Assembly: GCA_045430305.1 (NCBI GenBank)
Contig: JAILXW010000003.1
Span: 434,001-498,000, forward strand
Reading direction: 5' to 3'
Source of the DNA: Agarilytica sp045430305
Lineage (GTDB): Bacteria; Pseudomonadota; Gammaproteobacteria; Pseudomonadales; Cellvibrionaceae
Length of the DNA: 64,000 nucleotides
The notes below the pieces were generated by a model. That model ran no database searches. It had not been told where the DNA came from and saw only the letters and a list, made by a program, of their open reading frames with translations. Shown here one piece after another: positions 47,463 through 56,956 of this stretch (its first letter is position 1; every line of letters starts with the position of its first letter). The translations under genes and the position numbers were made by a program.

Positions 47463-49538
47463 TTAGGCTTTTACTACCAAATAAGAAATATCAGCGACTT
47501 CCAAAAACAAATTGCGTAATTGATTCAATAGGGCCAAGCGATTGTTGCGCAGGGCCTCGTCGTCACACATCACCATCACATCATCAAAAAAAGAATCGAC
47601 AGGTGTTTTCAAGCTGGCCAACGAACATAGTGCCGCTGAATAATCTTTTGCGTCGAGTAATGGCCGAGCGGTATCGATTGCAGCACTTAATGCTTTTGCC
47701 AGTTCAGATTCGGCAGATTCCCGTAACAAAGAAGTATCTACCGAGCCAAAGTCTTCTTTTTCTTGTTTCGCGAGTATATTAGAAACGCGCTTATTAGCTT
47801 CGGCCAAAGAGGGGGCTTCTGGTAAACGGGTAAATTCAGAAACAGCTTTTACACGCGCATCAATATCCATTGGCACACTTAAACCCTTAGCTTGCACAGC
47901 CAAGAATACCTCTGTTGGTATTTCTTCTTCTTGGTACCAGGCACGGAAGCGCTCTAAACAATAAGCAAGAACGTCGCTGGCAACCGTTTCTTTTTCTGGT
48001 AAATCATTAAAGCCTTCAGCAGCGAAGGCAAAGACTTCGCGTAGATCTAAGGCGTAAGATTTTTCCACCAAGATCTTTAACACTCCGACACTCGCACGTC
48101 GTAAAGCAAAGGGGTCTTTAGAACCTGTAGGTTTTTGACCAATACCAAAAATACCAGTGAGTGTATCGATGCGATCGGCCAGTGCGATGATCGCACCAAT
48201 GTCGCCACTCGGCACATTGTCACCTGCAAATTTTGGCATGTACTGTTCGAGCATCGCCAGGGCGACGTTATCGTCTTCGCCATCATTTTTAGCATAGTGC
48301 GAACCGGCGATGCCCTGCATATCAGGAAATTCATACACCATGGCTGAAACGAGATCAGACTTACACAACTGTGCGGCGCGCTCGGCGAGTGCTTTGTCTG
48401 CGCCGAGTTTTTCTGCAATTAAAGAGGCTAAACGTTGAATACGCTCTGTTTTATCGTAAACACTGCCGAGCTTGGCCTGAAAGGTAACGCTTTTAAGCTT
48501 TTCTCGTCGAGTGTACAAAGATGTCTTTTTATCGGTATCGAAAAAGAAAGCGGCATCGGCTAAGCGCGGGCGAATCACTCGTTCATTGCCATCGATCACT
48601 TGTTGCGGGTCTTGGCTTTGAATATTTGAAACGGTAATAAATTGAGGTAATAAATTTCCAGCGGTATCTACCATATGAAAATATTTTTGATGCTCTTTCA
48701 TAGAAGAGACCAAAGCTTCCGCGGGTACACTTAAAAATTCTTTATCAAAATTCCCTGCCAGTGCAACGGGCCATTCAACCAGTGCTGTTACTTCATTTAG
48801 TAAATCTTCACCGATAACCGCGACGCCGCCTTTATCTTCAGCGAGTGTCTCGACTTGTGATCGAATCATACGTTTACGCTGTTCAAAATCGACAATGACT
48901 TTCGCTTCATTTTCCATAAGTGATTGATAACTACTTATGGTGTCAATCACAAAAGTTTTGTTTGCGTGAAAGCGATGGCCGCGAGTGGTATTACTTGCTT
49001 CAATACCAAGCACATGTTCAGCCAGCACGTGATCGTCTAACAACATTACAAGCCACTGTATGGGGCGCACAAACTCTATTCTGCTTGAACCCCAGCGCAT
49101 ACGTTTTTTAATAGGCAGCTTAGATAGCGCATCGCGCACGATATCGCCCAGTAAAGCTTTGGTGGGTTCACCGCCGCTGGTGACAGAACAAAATAGCTTG
49201 TCTTGCTTGCCGTCATTGGCGGTTTGTAATTCACCAACCGCAATACCATTTTTTTTGGCAAAAGCTTCAGCGGCCTTAGTGGGTTTTCCTTCGGCATCAA
49301 ACGCTATTTTTGCCGGTGGGCCCCAAAGTTGGTTTTCAACTTTAGGTGTTTGCTCTGCCAAGCCTTCGATTTGTATAGCAAGCCTGCGTGGTGTTGCAAA
49401 GCTCTTAGCTATTTCAAAAGCCAAGCCCTTTGTTTTTAATGCGTCACGAATATGTGAATTAAACGCGTTAGAAAGTTCTTTTAATGAAGTGGGTGGTAAT
49501 TCTTCGGTGCCGATCTCGACGAGAAAATTATGCGACAT
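47463..49538 (-). CDS. glyS: Glycyl-tRNA synthetase beta subunit
   Basis: The beta subunit of the alpha2beta2 glycyl-tRNA synthetase binds tRNA. The 691-residue protein begins MSHNFLVEIGTEELPPTSLK, includes NTTRGHRFHANK and DPFALRRASVGVLKIL (the HD-like domain and C-terminal anticodon region), and has the normal length (689). It is separated by one base from glyQ and continues into gmhB. Confidence 0.97.
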   Translation of the reverse strand: MSHNFLVEIGTEELPPTSLKELSNAFNSHIRDALKTKGLAFEIAKSFATPRRLAIQIEGLAEQTPKVENQLWGPPAKIAFDAEGKPTKAAEAFAKKNGIAVGELQTANDGKQDKLFCSVTSGGEPTKALLGDIVRDALSKLPIKKRMRWGSSRIEFVRPIQWLVMLLDDHVLAEHVLGIEASNTTRGHRFHANKTFVIDTISSYQSLMENEAKVIVDFEQRKRMIRSQVETLAEDKGGVAVIGEDLLNEVTALVEWPVALAGNFDKEFLSVPAEALVSSMKEHQKYFHMVDTAGNLLPQFITVSNIQSQDPQQVIDGNERVIRPRLADAAFFFDTDKKTSLYTRREKLKSVTFQAKLGSVYDKTERIQRLASLIAEKLGADKALAERAAQLCKSDLVSAMVYEFPDMQGIAGSHYAKNDGEDDNVALAMLEQYMPKFAGDNVPSGDIGAIIALADRIDTLTGIFGIGQKPTGSKDPFALRRASVGVLKILVEKSYALDLREVFAFAAEGFNDLPEKETVASDVLAYCLERFRAWYQEEEIPTEVFLAVQAKGLSVPMDIDARVKAVSEFTRLPEAPSLAEANKRVSNILAKQEKEDFGSVDTSLLRESAESELAKALSAAIDTARPLLDAKDYSAALCSLASLKTPVDSFFDDVMVMCDDEALRNNRLALLNQLRNLFLEVADISYLVVKA

Positions 49539-49539
49539 C

Positions 49540-50508
49540 TTATTTCTCCTCCGCGTCTTTTAATCGATTTAACACTTCTTGTTTTACACGATTGGGTGCA
49601 AGCGGGAAGTCGAGTTTTAAACGGGAATCAAAATACGCTTGCGCTACATTGCGCGCTAAGTTTCGTACTCGCAAAATAAAACGCTGGCGTTCCGTTACAG
49701 AAATTGCACTGCGTGCGTCTAACAGATTAAAAGCATGTGAGGCTTTCATTACCATTTCATATGCAGGCAAAGGTAAACCTTCCTCAATCAAGGTATTAGA
49801 TTCTACTTCACAAGTATCAAAATACTCGAACAGCTTTTCTACGTTTGCATGGTTAAAGTTGTAGTGCGACATCTCGACTTCGTTTTGGTGGAAAACATCG
49901 CCGTAAGTGACCGGCGTGCCATCGGGGCCAACTGTCCACACCAAATCAAAAATGGAACTCTTGTTTTGCAGATACATGGCCAAGCGTTCTAAACCGTAAG
50001 TGATCTCACCGGTTACTGGAAAACACTCCAAACCACCTACTTGTTGAAAGTAAGTGAATTGCGTCACTTCCATACCGTTAAGCCACACTTCCCAGCCTAA
50101 ACCCCAGGCACCTAAAGTCGGGGATTCCCAGTTATCTTCCACAAATCGAACATCGTGTACCTGGGTATCAAAACCTAGGTACTCTAATGAACCCAAATAC
50201 AACTCTTGAATGTTCTTCGGTGACGGCTTCAACACAACTTGAAACTGATAGTAATGCTGCAAGCGGTTCGGGTTTTCCCCATAGCGACCATCTGTAGGGC
50301 GGCGGCAAGGCTGAACATAGGCAGCATTCCAGGTCTCTGGGCCAATCGCGCGCAAGAATGTTGCTGGGTGAAAGGTACCTGCACCTACTTCCAAATCGAG
50401 CGGTTGTAAAATCACACAACCTTGATTTGCCCAGTAAGATTGCAGGGCAAGAATCAAGCCTTGGAAAGTGGAAACATCGGGTTTGCCGCCCGTTTCAGAA
50501 TTGGACAC
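49540..50508 (-). CDS. glyQ: Glycyl-tRNA synthetase alpha subunit
   Basis: The alpha subunit carries the class II catalytic site. The 322-residue protein contains TFQGLILALQSYWANQGCVI, the PLDLEVGAGTFHPATFLRA segment, RPTDGRYGENPNRLQHYYQF and SAISVTERQRFILRVRNLAR. It is slightly longer than E. coli GlyQ (303). It heads the five-gene unit glyQ-glyS-gmhB-plsC-GNAT and is divergent from the acyltransferase at 50682. Confidence 0.97.
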   Translation of the reverse strand: MSNSETGGKPDVSTFQGLILALQSYWANQGCVILQPLDLEVGAGTFHPATFLRAIGPETWNAAYVQPCRRPTDGRYGENPNRLQHYYQFQVVLKPSPKNIQELYLGSLEYLGFDTQVHDVRFVEDNWESPTLGAWGLGWEVWLNGMEVTQFTYFQQVGGLECFPVTGEITYGLERLAMYLQNKSSIFDLVWTVGPDGTPVTYGDVFHQNEVEMSHYNFNHANVEKLFEYFDTCEVESNTLIEEGLPLPAYEMVMKASHAFNLLDARSAISVTERQRFILRVRNLARNVAQAYFDSRLKLDFPLAPNRVKQEVLNRLKDAEEK

Positions 50509-50681
50509 GGTTTGTACTCTTAATTAGAAGGAACTTAGCACGAGTGCATATAAATGAAGGGCGCAATTATAGCGATGCGTGCCCCTTTCCACCATGCTAA
50601 AAGCGGAAGTGCGTGAATTCATAAGCCCCGATAGGTAAAATTAGCAGTATTAGCAAAACAACAAGCAAAGGGGTATGCAAT

Positions 50682-51626
50682 ATGACGAACAATAAGAACG
50701 AATCCCCACCTGCGGAAAGCATCGAACAAGGCCCGGGTTTCCAGGGCCAAATAGCGGTTTTCCTGATCAAGCTTTTTGGATTATTGCCCCTTAGCTTGGC
50801 TCGTTGGCTTGGCGCGAGAGTATCTTCCATACTTTGGAAAATCGGCGACCGCAGTGCCCAAGTGACACGTGAAAACCTGCGCATTGCCTACCCCGACATG
50901 GATGAGACTAAACGAGAGCAACTCGCCTACCAAAGCATGCTTGAAACGGGCCGGCTCGGCACAGAAATCTGCGTTGTGCACATGCGCGACTTAGATTGGG
51001 TACAAGGTCATATCTACCGAACAGAAGGCGAAGATGTGATCGATGAAGCGCTCGACCGCGGCAAAGGTGTAATTATTTTGGCGCCACACCTTGGCAATTG
51101 GGAGCTACTCGGTAACGTCCTGATTACCTACGGTAAACTCACAATCCTTTACCAGCCACCTAAACAGCCCTACCTTGAAAGCGTTATAAAAGAAGCGCGC
51201 GAAAAACACGGCACCACCACAGTACCTACTACACACCGCGGTGTTGCTAGCTTGTTAAAAAAACTTCGTGAAGGCGGAATTACCGGTATCTTGCCTGACC
51301 AAATCCCCAATGAAGGTAGCGGCGAATACGCGCCCTTTTTTGGTGAGCCTGCTTACACCATGACGGCTGTACACGGGTTTTTACAGCGTACTGACGCAAG
51401 TGCAGTATTCGCATTTGCCAAACGTGTTGACGAAGGTTTTGAAATACACTTTCGAAGCCCATCAAACGACATCTATTCTGAAGACCTCGCCACCAGTTTA
51501 AAAGCGCTTAACAAAGGTGTAGAAGAATGTATTGCTTACTGCCCGGAACAATACCAATGGGAATACAAGCGCTTTAAAAGGAAAGATCAACATGGCGAGA
51601 ACGTGCATTACAAAAAGAGAATTTAA
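50682..51626 (+). CDS. Lysophospholipid/lipid A acyltransferase (HtrB/LpxL family)
   Basis: A 314-residue inner-membrane acyltransferase that adds a secondary acyl chain to lipid A. It has an N-terminal hydrophobic helix (FLIKLFGLLPLSLARWLG), the catalytic H-x4-E in APHLGNWELLG, and GITGILPDQIPNEGSGEYAP. This is the Pseudomonas PA0011 position beyond glyQ. Which acyl chain and position it uses cannot be read from sequence, so I give no symbol. Confidence 0.9.
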   Translation: MTNNKNESPPAESIEQGPGFQGQIAVFLIKLFGLLPLSLARWLGARVSSILWKIGDRSAQVTRENLRIAYPDMDETKREQLAYQSMLETGRLGTEICVVHMRDLDWVQGHIYRTEGEDVIDEALDRGKGVIILAPHLGNWELLGNVLITYGKLTILYQPPKQPYLESVIKEAREKHGTTTVPTTHRGVASLLKKLREGGITGILPDQIPNEGSGEYAPFFGEPAYTMTAVHGFLQRTDASAVFAFAKRVDEGFEIHFRSPSNDIYSEDLATSLKALNKGVEECIAYCPEQYQWEYKRFKRKDQHGENVHYKKRI

Positions 51627-51780
51627 ATACGAAAAGTTTCCTTAGTTAAGCCAAGTAAAGCACTGTTTTGTAAAAGAGAGATGGTGTTTCTCTTTACGTA
51701 AAAATATCCCGACTTCGGCACAGTAGAACCTAGGAATTATGTGGCGAACAATATAAAAGTAATGGTGGTAGATTGTAGAT

Positions 51781-52026
51781 ATGAGTAATGAGCAACCGAA
51801 TAACCCGCTGCACGGTGTTACCCTTGAACAGGTTGTCACGAAGTTGGAAGCACATTACGGTTGGGAGGGTTTAGCAGATAGAATCAACATCAACTGTTTT
51901 AAGAGCGACCCATCAATTAAATCATCGTTAAAATTTCTACGTAAGACTCAGTGGGCAAGAGATAAGGTCGAGAATTTATACGTCTCAACGTTTGAAAAAC
52001 CTTCCCCGTGGGGTACATCGAAATAG
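51781..52026 (+). CDS. VF530 family (DUF2132) small protein
   Basis: An 81-residue protein matching the VF530 family known from Vibrio fischeri: NPLHGVTLEQVVTKLEAHYGWEGLADRI, then NCFKSDPSIKSSLKFLRKTQWARDKVENLY. The fold is a small helical domain with proposed DNA binding; the role is unknown. It stands alone in a row of small plus-strand genes, with weak ribosome-site sequence before the ATG at 51781. Confidence 0.88.
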   Translation: MSNEQPNNPLHGVTLEQVVTKLEAHYGWEGLADRININCFKSDPSIKSSLKFLRKTQWARDKVENLYVSTFEKPSPWGTSK

Positions 52027-52190
52027 CTTCGGTAGGGTGACGCTATTACATGTGTCGTTGCCAGGTGTATTAAAAAACGTAAATAACCCGCAAACATTAA
52101 ATCACACCGACTAATTGCATCAATGTTTTTCTCCTATTCAGGAGAACGCAAAAAATATTATATTCAACTTTCAGAGTAAGAGGTGTACCA

Positions 52191-52373
52191 ATGACAAAGT
52201 TTGATGAGAGGGTTGCAGAGCTACTGGCTAAACATCCTAATTTAGCCAAAGATGACGCTATCAAAATCGTTACCGAAAAAAATGAACGCAAGAAGAAAAA
52301 GAGAACGGAAAAAACAGATAGAATCAATGCAAAAAAAATTAAGAATGAGGCGAATCGCCCAGACAGCGTGTAA
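52191..52373 (+). CDS. Small highly charged protein, unknown
   Basis: A 60-residue product: MTKFDERVAELLAKHPNL, then a very Lys/Arg/Glu-rich helix (ERKKKKRTEKTDRINAKKIK). GAGGTGT lies 6-8 nt before the ATG at 52191, supporting translation. I recognise no family; a nucleic-acid or ribosome-binding role would be a guess. It precedes the GFA gene by 12 bp, so the two may be one transcript. Confidence 0.55.
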   Translation: MTKFDERVAELLAKHPNLAKDDAIKIVTEKNERKKKKRTEKTDRINAKKIKNEANRPDSV

Positions 52374-52385
52374 AGCGTATACGCT

Positions 52386-52790
52386 ATGGAGAACCAAGTG
52401 AAGTTAACGGGTGAGTGTTTTTGCGGCGAAATCAAATATGAAATTAATGGTCACCTTCGAGATGCTAGATCTTGCCACTGTTCACGATGTAGAAAAGCGT
52501 TTAGCGCTCAGGCATCAGCTTATGCTCTCGTGCATCCATCAGAGTTCGAATGGGTTCATGGTGCAGAATTTTTAACATCATATGTGGGGGCACAGGGTTT
52601 TGGATTGCAGTTTTGTAAGCTGTGTGGTTCTACCTTATGCGGTACCTATCAAAATGAGATTCATGGGGTAACATTGGGTTGTATTAATGAAGATCCAGAA
52701 ATTGAAATTGGTCGACATATCTTTGTTGGTTCAAAGGCGAGTTGGGAAGTGCTTCCAGAAGGCGTTCCGATGTTTGATACAGGCCCATAA
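52386..52790 (+). CDS. GFA family (CENP-V/glutathione-dependent formaldehyde-activating-like) protein
   Basis: A 134-residue zinc protein with the GFA pattern: TGECFCGEIKYEING (CxC), SCHCSRCRKAFSAQASAY (CxCxxC) and FCKLCGSTL (CxxC). The founding enzyme speeds glutathione-formaldehyde adduct formation, but most members have no proven activity, so only the fold is asserted. It follows the 60-residue ORF by 12 bp. The ATG at 52386 is the only suitable start. Confidence 0.9.
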   Translation: MENQVKLTGECFCGEIKYEINGHLRDARSCHCSRCRKAFSAQASAYALVHPSEFEWVHGAEFLTSYVGAQGFGLQFCKLCGSTLCGTYQNEIHGVTLGCINEDPEIEIGRHIFVGSKASWEVLPEGVPMFDTGP

Positions 52791-52904
52791 GAAAACACAT
52801 AATACCCAGAATAAAACCGGCCACAAGAATATATGGGGTAAGCCCCATTTTTTGAGTAACTTTACTCACCGCCAGCTTTATACCTATTGTAGTGACGCAT
52901 AATT

Positions 52905-53141
52905 ATGGCTATTCACCTACCAGTAAAACTTACACGATCGATTAAATGCAATCGGTGCACAATGCGGTACAAGGTAATTTATAAAGAATGCCCTCATTGT
53001 AAAGATGTGCCTGATGGAGATGATCTGAATCGTTTTATTGAGAGTTATCACTCAAGGCTAAATGCGAACAGTAACCTGGGTTTATATTTTGTGCTTGCCA
53101 CATTCGTTATTGCGGCAGTTATGGTTTCTTTCTATTTTTAA
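52905..53141 (+). CDS. Small zinc-ribbon membrane protein
   Basis: A 78-residue protein. Residues 15-28 carry a zinc ribbon, CNRCTMRYKVIYKECPHC (two CxxC knuckles). Residues 56-77 are a membrane helix (LGLYFVLATFVIAAVMVSFY) at the C-terminus, so it is a tail-anchored ribbon facing the cytoplasm. I recognise no named family. It lies in a row of small plus-strand genes. Confidence 0.7.
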   Translation: MAIHLPVKLTRSIKCNRCTMRYKVIYKECPHCKDVPDGDDLNRFIESYHSRLNANSNLGLYFVLATFVIAAVMVSFYF

Positions 53142-53373
53142 ATTAGACATTGCTATTAGAAGAATTACAGAGAAAGTAATTGCACTTATGATTTCAAGAT
53201 AGCGCGGGATTTATATACTTTGGGTGAAGGTTTCGCTTGAGGTGTTAAAAAAACCTATTCGAAAATATGGATTGAAAAACACGGCCTACACGAATCTAAC
53301 ATTCTGGTACCGCACTTATATAAGTGAAATGCGTATAAGGAGGCGGAATAAGGGGCCGGAGCCCACCCCTATT

Positions 53374-54231
53374 ATGAAAACATTTATTTATACGTCAATA
53401 GCACTTTGTGCGTTTGCCGGTAACTCCATTTTATGCCGTATGGCGTTAGCTGATGGTCAAATTGATGCTTGGAGTTTTACTTCAATCAGGTTGTTTTCTG
53501 GTATCGTAATTCTGTTTCTAATAGTGAGTATCTCGAATGCAGAAACTCGCTCAAAATCTAAAGGAAGTTGGCGCGCGTCTTTGCTGCTATTTCTTTATGC
53601 ACTGTCGTTTTCCCTTGCCTATATCTCCCTTGAAACCGGCGTAGGTGCATTAATCCTGTTTACCGCTGTGCAAATTACAATGGTGTTGGCTGGCATCTAT
53701 GCGGGTAATAAACTTCTCCACATAGAATGGTTGGGGTTGTGTATCGCGTTTTTTGGCTTCGTTTACCTTATCTTTCCTAGTTTATCTACGCCGTCGTTAT
53801 TTGGGTTTATTCTTATGGCGTTTTCAGGCATTGCTTGGGGTGCCTATTCTTTAGCGGGTAAGGGGTCGCAAGATCCTTTGTCTGATACGACTTATAATTT
53901 TATAAGAACATTACCTTGTGTCGCGATATTGCTAATTGGCACCGTAAGATATTCTGAGTTTACGACAGTTGGCGTCTTGCTTGCGGTGGCATCTGGCGCC
54001 ATAACTTCAGGAATTGGTTATACCGTTTGGTACATGGCATTGCGGGGCTTATCTACAACCCAAGCAGCAGTCGTGCAATTATTTGTGCCGGTTCTCGCTG
54101 TGTTAGGGGGGGTAATGTTTGTGAGTGAAAATCTTTCTTTACGTTTGCTGTTTTCTTCAGTGCTAATACTAGGGGGTATTTCTGTAGTGATACTAGGAAG
54201 GAAATATGTGCAAACTCGTGCTCTTTCCTAG
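53374..54231 (+). CDS. EamA (DMT superfamily) transporter
   Basis: A 285-residue ten-helix inner-membrane transporter of the drug/metabolite superfamily. Two EamA repeats are visible: YTSIALCAFAGNSILCRMAL to VYLIFPSL, and GFILMAFSGIAWGAYSLAGK to GGISVVILG. The conserved end of the second repeat is PVLAVLGGVMFVSENLS. I chose the ATG at 53374 because the hydrophobic start fits the family; an open frame back to a GTG at 53224 adds 50 polar residues. A perfect AAGGAGG at 53337-53343 lies too far upstream. The substrate is unknown. Confidence 0.88.
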   Translation: MKTFIYTSIALCAFAGNSILCRMALADGQIDAWSFTSIRLFSGIVILFLIVSISNAETRSKSKGSWRASLLLFLYALSFSLAYISLETGVGALILFTAVQITMVLAGIYAGNKLLHIEWLGLCIAFFGFVYLIFPSLSTPSLFGFILMAFSGIAWGAYSLAGKGSQDPLSDTTYNFIRTLPCVAILLIGTVRYSEFTTVGVLLAVASGAITSGIGYTVWYMALRGLSTTQAAVVQLFVPVLAVLGGVMFVSENLSLRLLFSSVLILGGISVVILGRKYVQTRALS

Positions 54232-54265
54232 TCGAATTTAATATATACAATACGAGGATGTGATT

Positions 54266-54559
54266 GTGTTCGCGGTAATTTTTCGTGCTAAATCAGGTGT
54301 CCAAGATAAGGACTATTACAGTGCAGTAGAAAAAATGAGGGAACTCGCATTTAGTAAATATGCGTGCAAAGAGTTTGTTTCGGTGACAGAAGGAAAGCAA
54401 GAAATAGCTATCTCTTACTGGGAGAGTGAGACGGCCATTAAAGCCTGGAAAAACGATGCCGAGCACATGGCATCGAAAGAGCTAGGGCGTTCGAAGTGGT
54501 ATGAATCCTATATAGTACAAGTTGTCGAAATTAAGCACGAATATGGGTATGCAGGGTAA
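54266..54559 (+). CDS. Antibiotic biosynthesis monooxygenase-like protein (ABM family)
   Basis: A 97-residue ferredoxin-like protein. The start FAVIFRAKSGVQDKDYYSAVEKMRELA and the ending EHMASKELGRSKWYESYIVQVVEIKHEYGY are typical of the small ABM/heme-degradase-like group. Such proteins act on quinones, heme or unknown small molecules. GAGGA at 54254-54258 is 7 nt from the GTG at 54266 but only one base from the GTG at 54260, so I prefer 54266. No partner gene is evident. Confidence 0.75.
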   Translation: MFAVIFRAKSGVQDKDYYSAVEKMRELAFSKYACKEFVSVTEGKQEIAISYWESETAIKAWKNDAEHMASKELGRSKWYESYIVQVVEIKHEYGYAG

Positions 54560-54784
54560 GTATATTTTTTCGTAACAGGGTTTAACTGAGTGCAATTATA
54601 AAATTATAACTAATATGTAATAGATGCTAAAAAAGCGGCCTCCAAAACTACGAAGGTGCTTTTTAGTTTGTGAACCTATGAAAGTGTTGATAGCAGCGGT
54701 TGAATTGGGCTTCGATGTGAAATCAAAGCCAAGCACAGTATCAATAAGAATAAAATTGAATTATAGAAAGAAGCACGGTGGCTC

Positions 54785-55276
54785 ATGACAAATAATAATG
54801 AAGAATTACTTAACCTAAAAACCGATTGGCAGCAGCGTGCGATGGTGAGTCAGTCGGCCCACTATGAATCGGGCAATTATTATGAACGGATGTTTTTGTA
54901 TTTGGGCGCCACTGTGGTTTCCATGTCAGCGATTATCGGTAGTGCTGAAGTACTAATACCGGCAGAACTTGTAGAAAAAATAGGGCCGAATATCGTTAAA
55001 AGCATATCAGGGACAATAAGCTTATTGATTGCGATTTTGGCGGGCCTTCAAACTTTTCTTAAATTCAGCCAAAAATCAGAAAAGCATAAACTAGCTGGCG
55101 CGAAATATGGCGATGTGCGACGCTCTCTCGAAGAGCTTACGCTGTTATTAGATAAGCCAGGCGAGGAGGCTGAAATGGCGCTTCATGATATAAAAAAGCA
55201 GCTGGACTCCCTTGCATTGGAATCCCCTGAAATACCGAATGATATCTTCATCAAACATGGTGGTAGTGATTCTTAA
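54785..55276 (+). CDS. SLATT-domain two-helix membrane protein
   Basis: A 163-residue protein with the SLATT architecture: an N-terminal soluble helix, two membrane helices (about 35-53 and 70-93), then a conserved cytoplasmic helix with HKLAGAKYGDVRRSLEELTLLL. SLATT proteins are predicted pore-forming effectors of nucleotide-signalling defence systems, usually next to SMODS nucleotidyltransferases or SLOG proteins. No such partner is seen here, so it would be an orphan. The match is by pattern only and needs a profile search. Confidence 0.65.
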   Translation: MTNNNEELLNLKTDWQQRAMVSQSAHYESGNYYERMFLYLGATVVSMSAIIGSAEVLIPAELVEKIGPNIVKSISGTISLLIAILAGLQTFLKFSQKSEKHKLAGAKYGDVRRSLEELTLLLDKPGEEAEMALHDIKKQLDSLALESPEIPNDIFIKHGGSDS

Positions 55277-55499
55277 TCGCTGCATAATTTATCGCAAGCG
55301 TTCAATTGCCTAATATTTTGACATTATATGTGAGAAGTATTCATCGAATTCTGGGGTATGGGTCTATTATTGTGAAATGCATTGTGGATACCGTCAATAT
55401 TAGCGTTAGAAACGTAAACGGTTGGGGTAATGCAACGCTATTGCGTATGCCACAGCTTATGGCATTGCACGCCAAAATTTATTGTAGGGGCTGCATTTT

Positions 55500-55778
55500 A
55501 TGGGTTATGTGAAAATTGTATTGATTCTTTGCGTTAGCCTTAGTGGCTGTGCCGCGAAAACGGCCTATCGTGAAAGTTGCGGAAGTGAAGTGAATGCCGC
55601 GTGGAATGAACTAGAAGCTGCAAAAGCAAAGGGCCTGGCGGGTTCAGTAAATTATACAAAAGCACTGGGGCTTATCTCTCTAGCGAAGTCGATGCAAACG
55701 ATAGAAAATTTTGATAATTGTGTGAGACATGCAAAAAAGGCGCGCTATTACGCTGCGCAATCTCGAAAGGGCAGTTAG
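55500..55778 (+). CDS. Small predicted lipoprotein
   Basis: A 92-residue product with lipobox LSGC (Cys17) in MGYVKIVLILCVSLSGCAAK. The mature part is helical (NAAWNELEAAKAKGLAGSVN, ALGLISLAKSMQTIENF) and has two further cysteines (ESCGS, DNCVR) that could pair. GGGG is about 9 nt before the ATG. I recognise no named family. It lies 223 bp after the SLATT gene. Confidence 0.65.
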   Translation: MGYVKIVLILCVSLSGCAAKTAYRESCGSEVNAAWNELEAAKAKGLAGSVNYTKALGLISLAKSMQTIENFDNCVRHAKKARYYAAQSRKGS

Positions 55779-55880
55779 CGCCGACGACCCATTCAAGCTC
55801 ATATGAATTCTCAAAAATATACTCCGCCGTGAGGTTTAGCTTCTACTCTCTAAATAACAAAAAAGATTTACAAAAACGAT

Positions 55881-56747
55881 ATGGATTTAGATACATTAAA
55901 ACAAAGAGCTAGGGCTTTTGATTACTTATTTGATGCTGTAGTTGTCACTGATTTAGAAGGCACTATCATAGATTGGAACAAGGGCTCGGAAGCGCTTTAT
56001 GGCTATACAAAAGAAGAGGCGCTTGGCCAGCCCGTCAATATTTTGCATGTACCTGATGATTCTGCGTCTATAACAGCAGAAGTGATTTCGGCGGTAACGT
56101 CTAGCGGAAAATGGAACGGCGAGATAAGAATGCTGCACCAGAGTGGCGAAATTGGTTGGATAGAATCAATGTGCGTGCCCATATTTGATTCAGACAACCA
56201 AATGGTGGGTGCATTAGGTATAAACAGAGATATTTCAGAACGCAAACGTGAAGCTGAAAAGCTCAAGCAGCTTGCACATTATGATCAGCTTACCCACTTA
56301 CCTAACCGTTACATGTTATTTGATCGTTTTGAGCATCTCGTTGCGCAGTCAAAACGTAGCAAGCAGATGTTTGCTCTATTTTTTATCGATTTAGATGGTT
56401 TTAAAGTCATCAATGATTCCCACGGCCATTTATGTGGTGACAAAGTATTATTGGAGGTTGCTAGCCGAATCAAGTCTGCTGTAAGAGCATCAGATACGAT
56501 CGCGAGAATTGGAGGCGATGAGTTTGTACTGCTAGTAGAAAGCGTTACTGACAGAAAAGCGGTTTTGACTGTTGCAGCCTTACTGCATGAAGCCTTCAAT
56601 AAGGTGACAGTCGTTGATGGCAGAGAATTAAAAATTCGATGTAGTATTGGTTCAGCCGTATACCCAGACGATGGGGCTACAGCAGATGAATTGCTTGCTG
56701 TAGCTGATACGAATATGTACCAACAAAAGCAATGCAAAGCATATTAA
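55881..56747 (+). CDS. PAS-GGDEF diguanylate cyclase
   Basis: A 288-residue cytosolic sensor. Residues 9-115 are a PAS domain (FDAVVVTDLEGTIIDWNKGS, LYGYTKEEALGQPVN) ending in the PAC signature GALGINRDISERKREAEKLK. Residues 125-285 are a GGDEF domain with intact RIGGDEFVLL and the I-site RASD five residues before it. It should make c-di-GMP in response to an unknown ligand. No EAL domain is present. The ATG at 55881 follows GATTTACAAAAACGAT, a poor ribosome site. Confidence 0.9.
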   Translation: MDLDTLKQRARAFDYLFDAVVVTDLEGTIIDWNKGSEALYGYTKEEALGQPVNILHVPDDSASITAEVISAVTSSGKWNGEIRMLHQSGEIGWIESMCVPIFDSDNQMVGALGINRDISERKREAEKLKQLAHYDQLTHLPNRYMLFDRFEHLVAQSKRSKQMFALFFIDLDGFKVINDSHGHLCGDKVLLEVASRIKSAVRASDTIARIGGDEFVLLVESVTDRKAVLTVAALLHEAFNKVTVVDGRELKIRCSIGSAVYPDDGATADELLAVADTNMYQQKQCKAY

Positions 56748-56956
56748 AATTATCTTGGTATTTTTTACGTATATTGGGAATCACAAAGCTTGTGAACAAA
56801 TTTGGTCAAGAAAAATATTAAGGAATAAAGTATCGCGAGAGCTTTAAAGCCTTTCCGTATCGGTTTGGGCGGTGCAATATAAATTACGATACCGTTAACT
56901 TACTTTTCTCAGTAGCTTCCGAACAGGAGCTATCTATCAATAAAAGGAAGGGCAAA

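Noticed and set aside
55306..55512. 68-codon ORF between SLATT and lipoprotein genes
   Set aside because: It needs a TTG start without ribosome site and overlaps the start of the lipoprotein gene.
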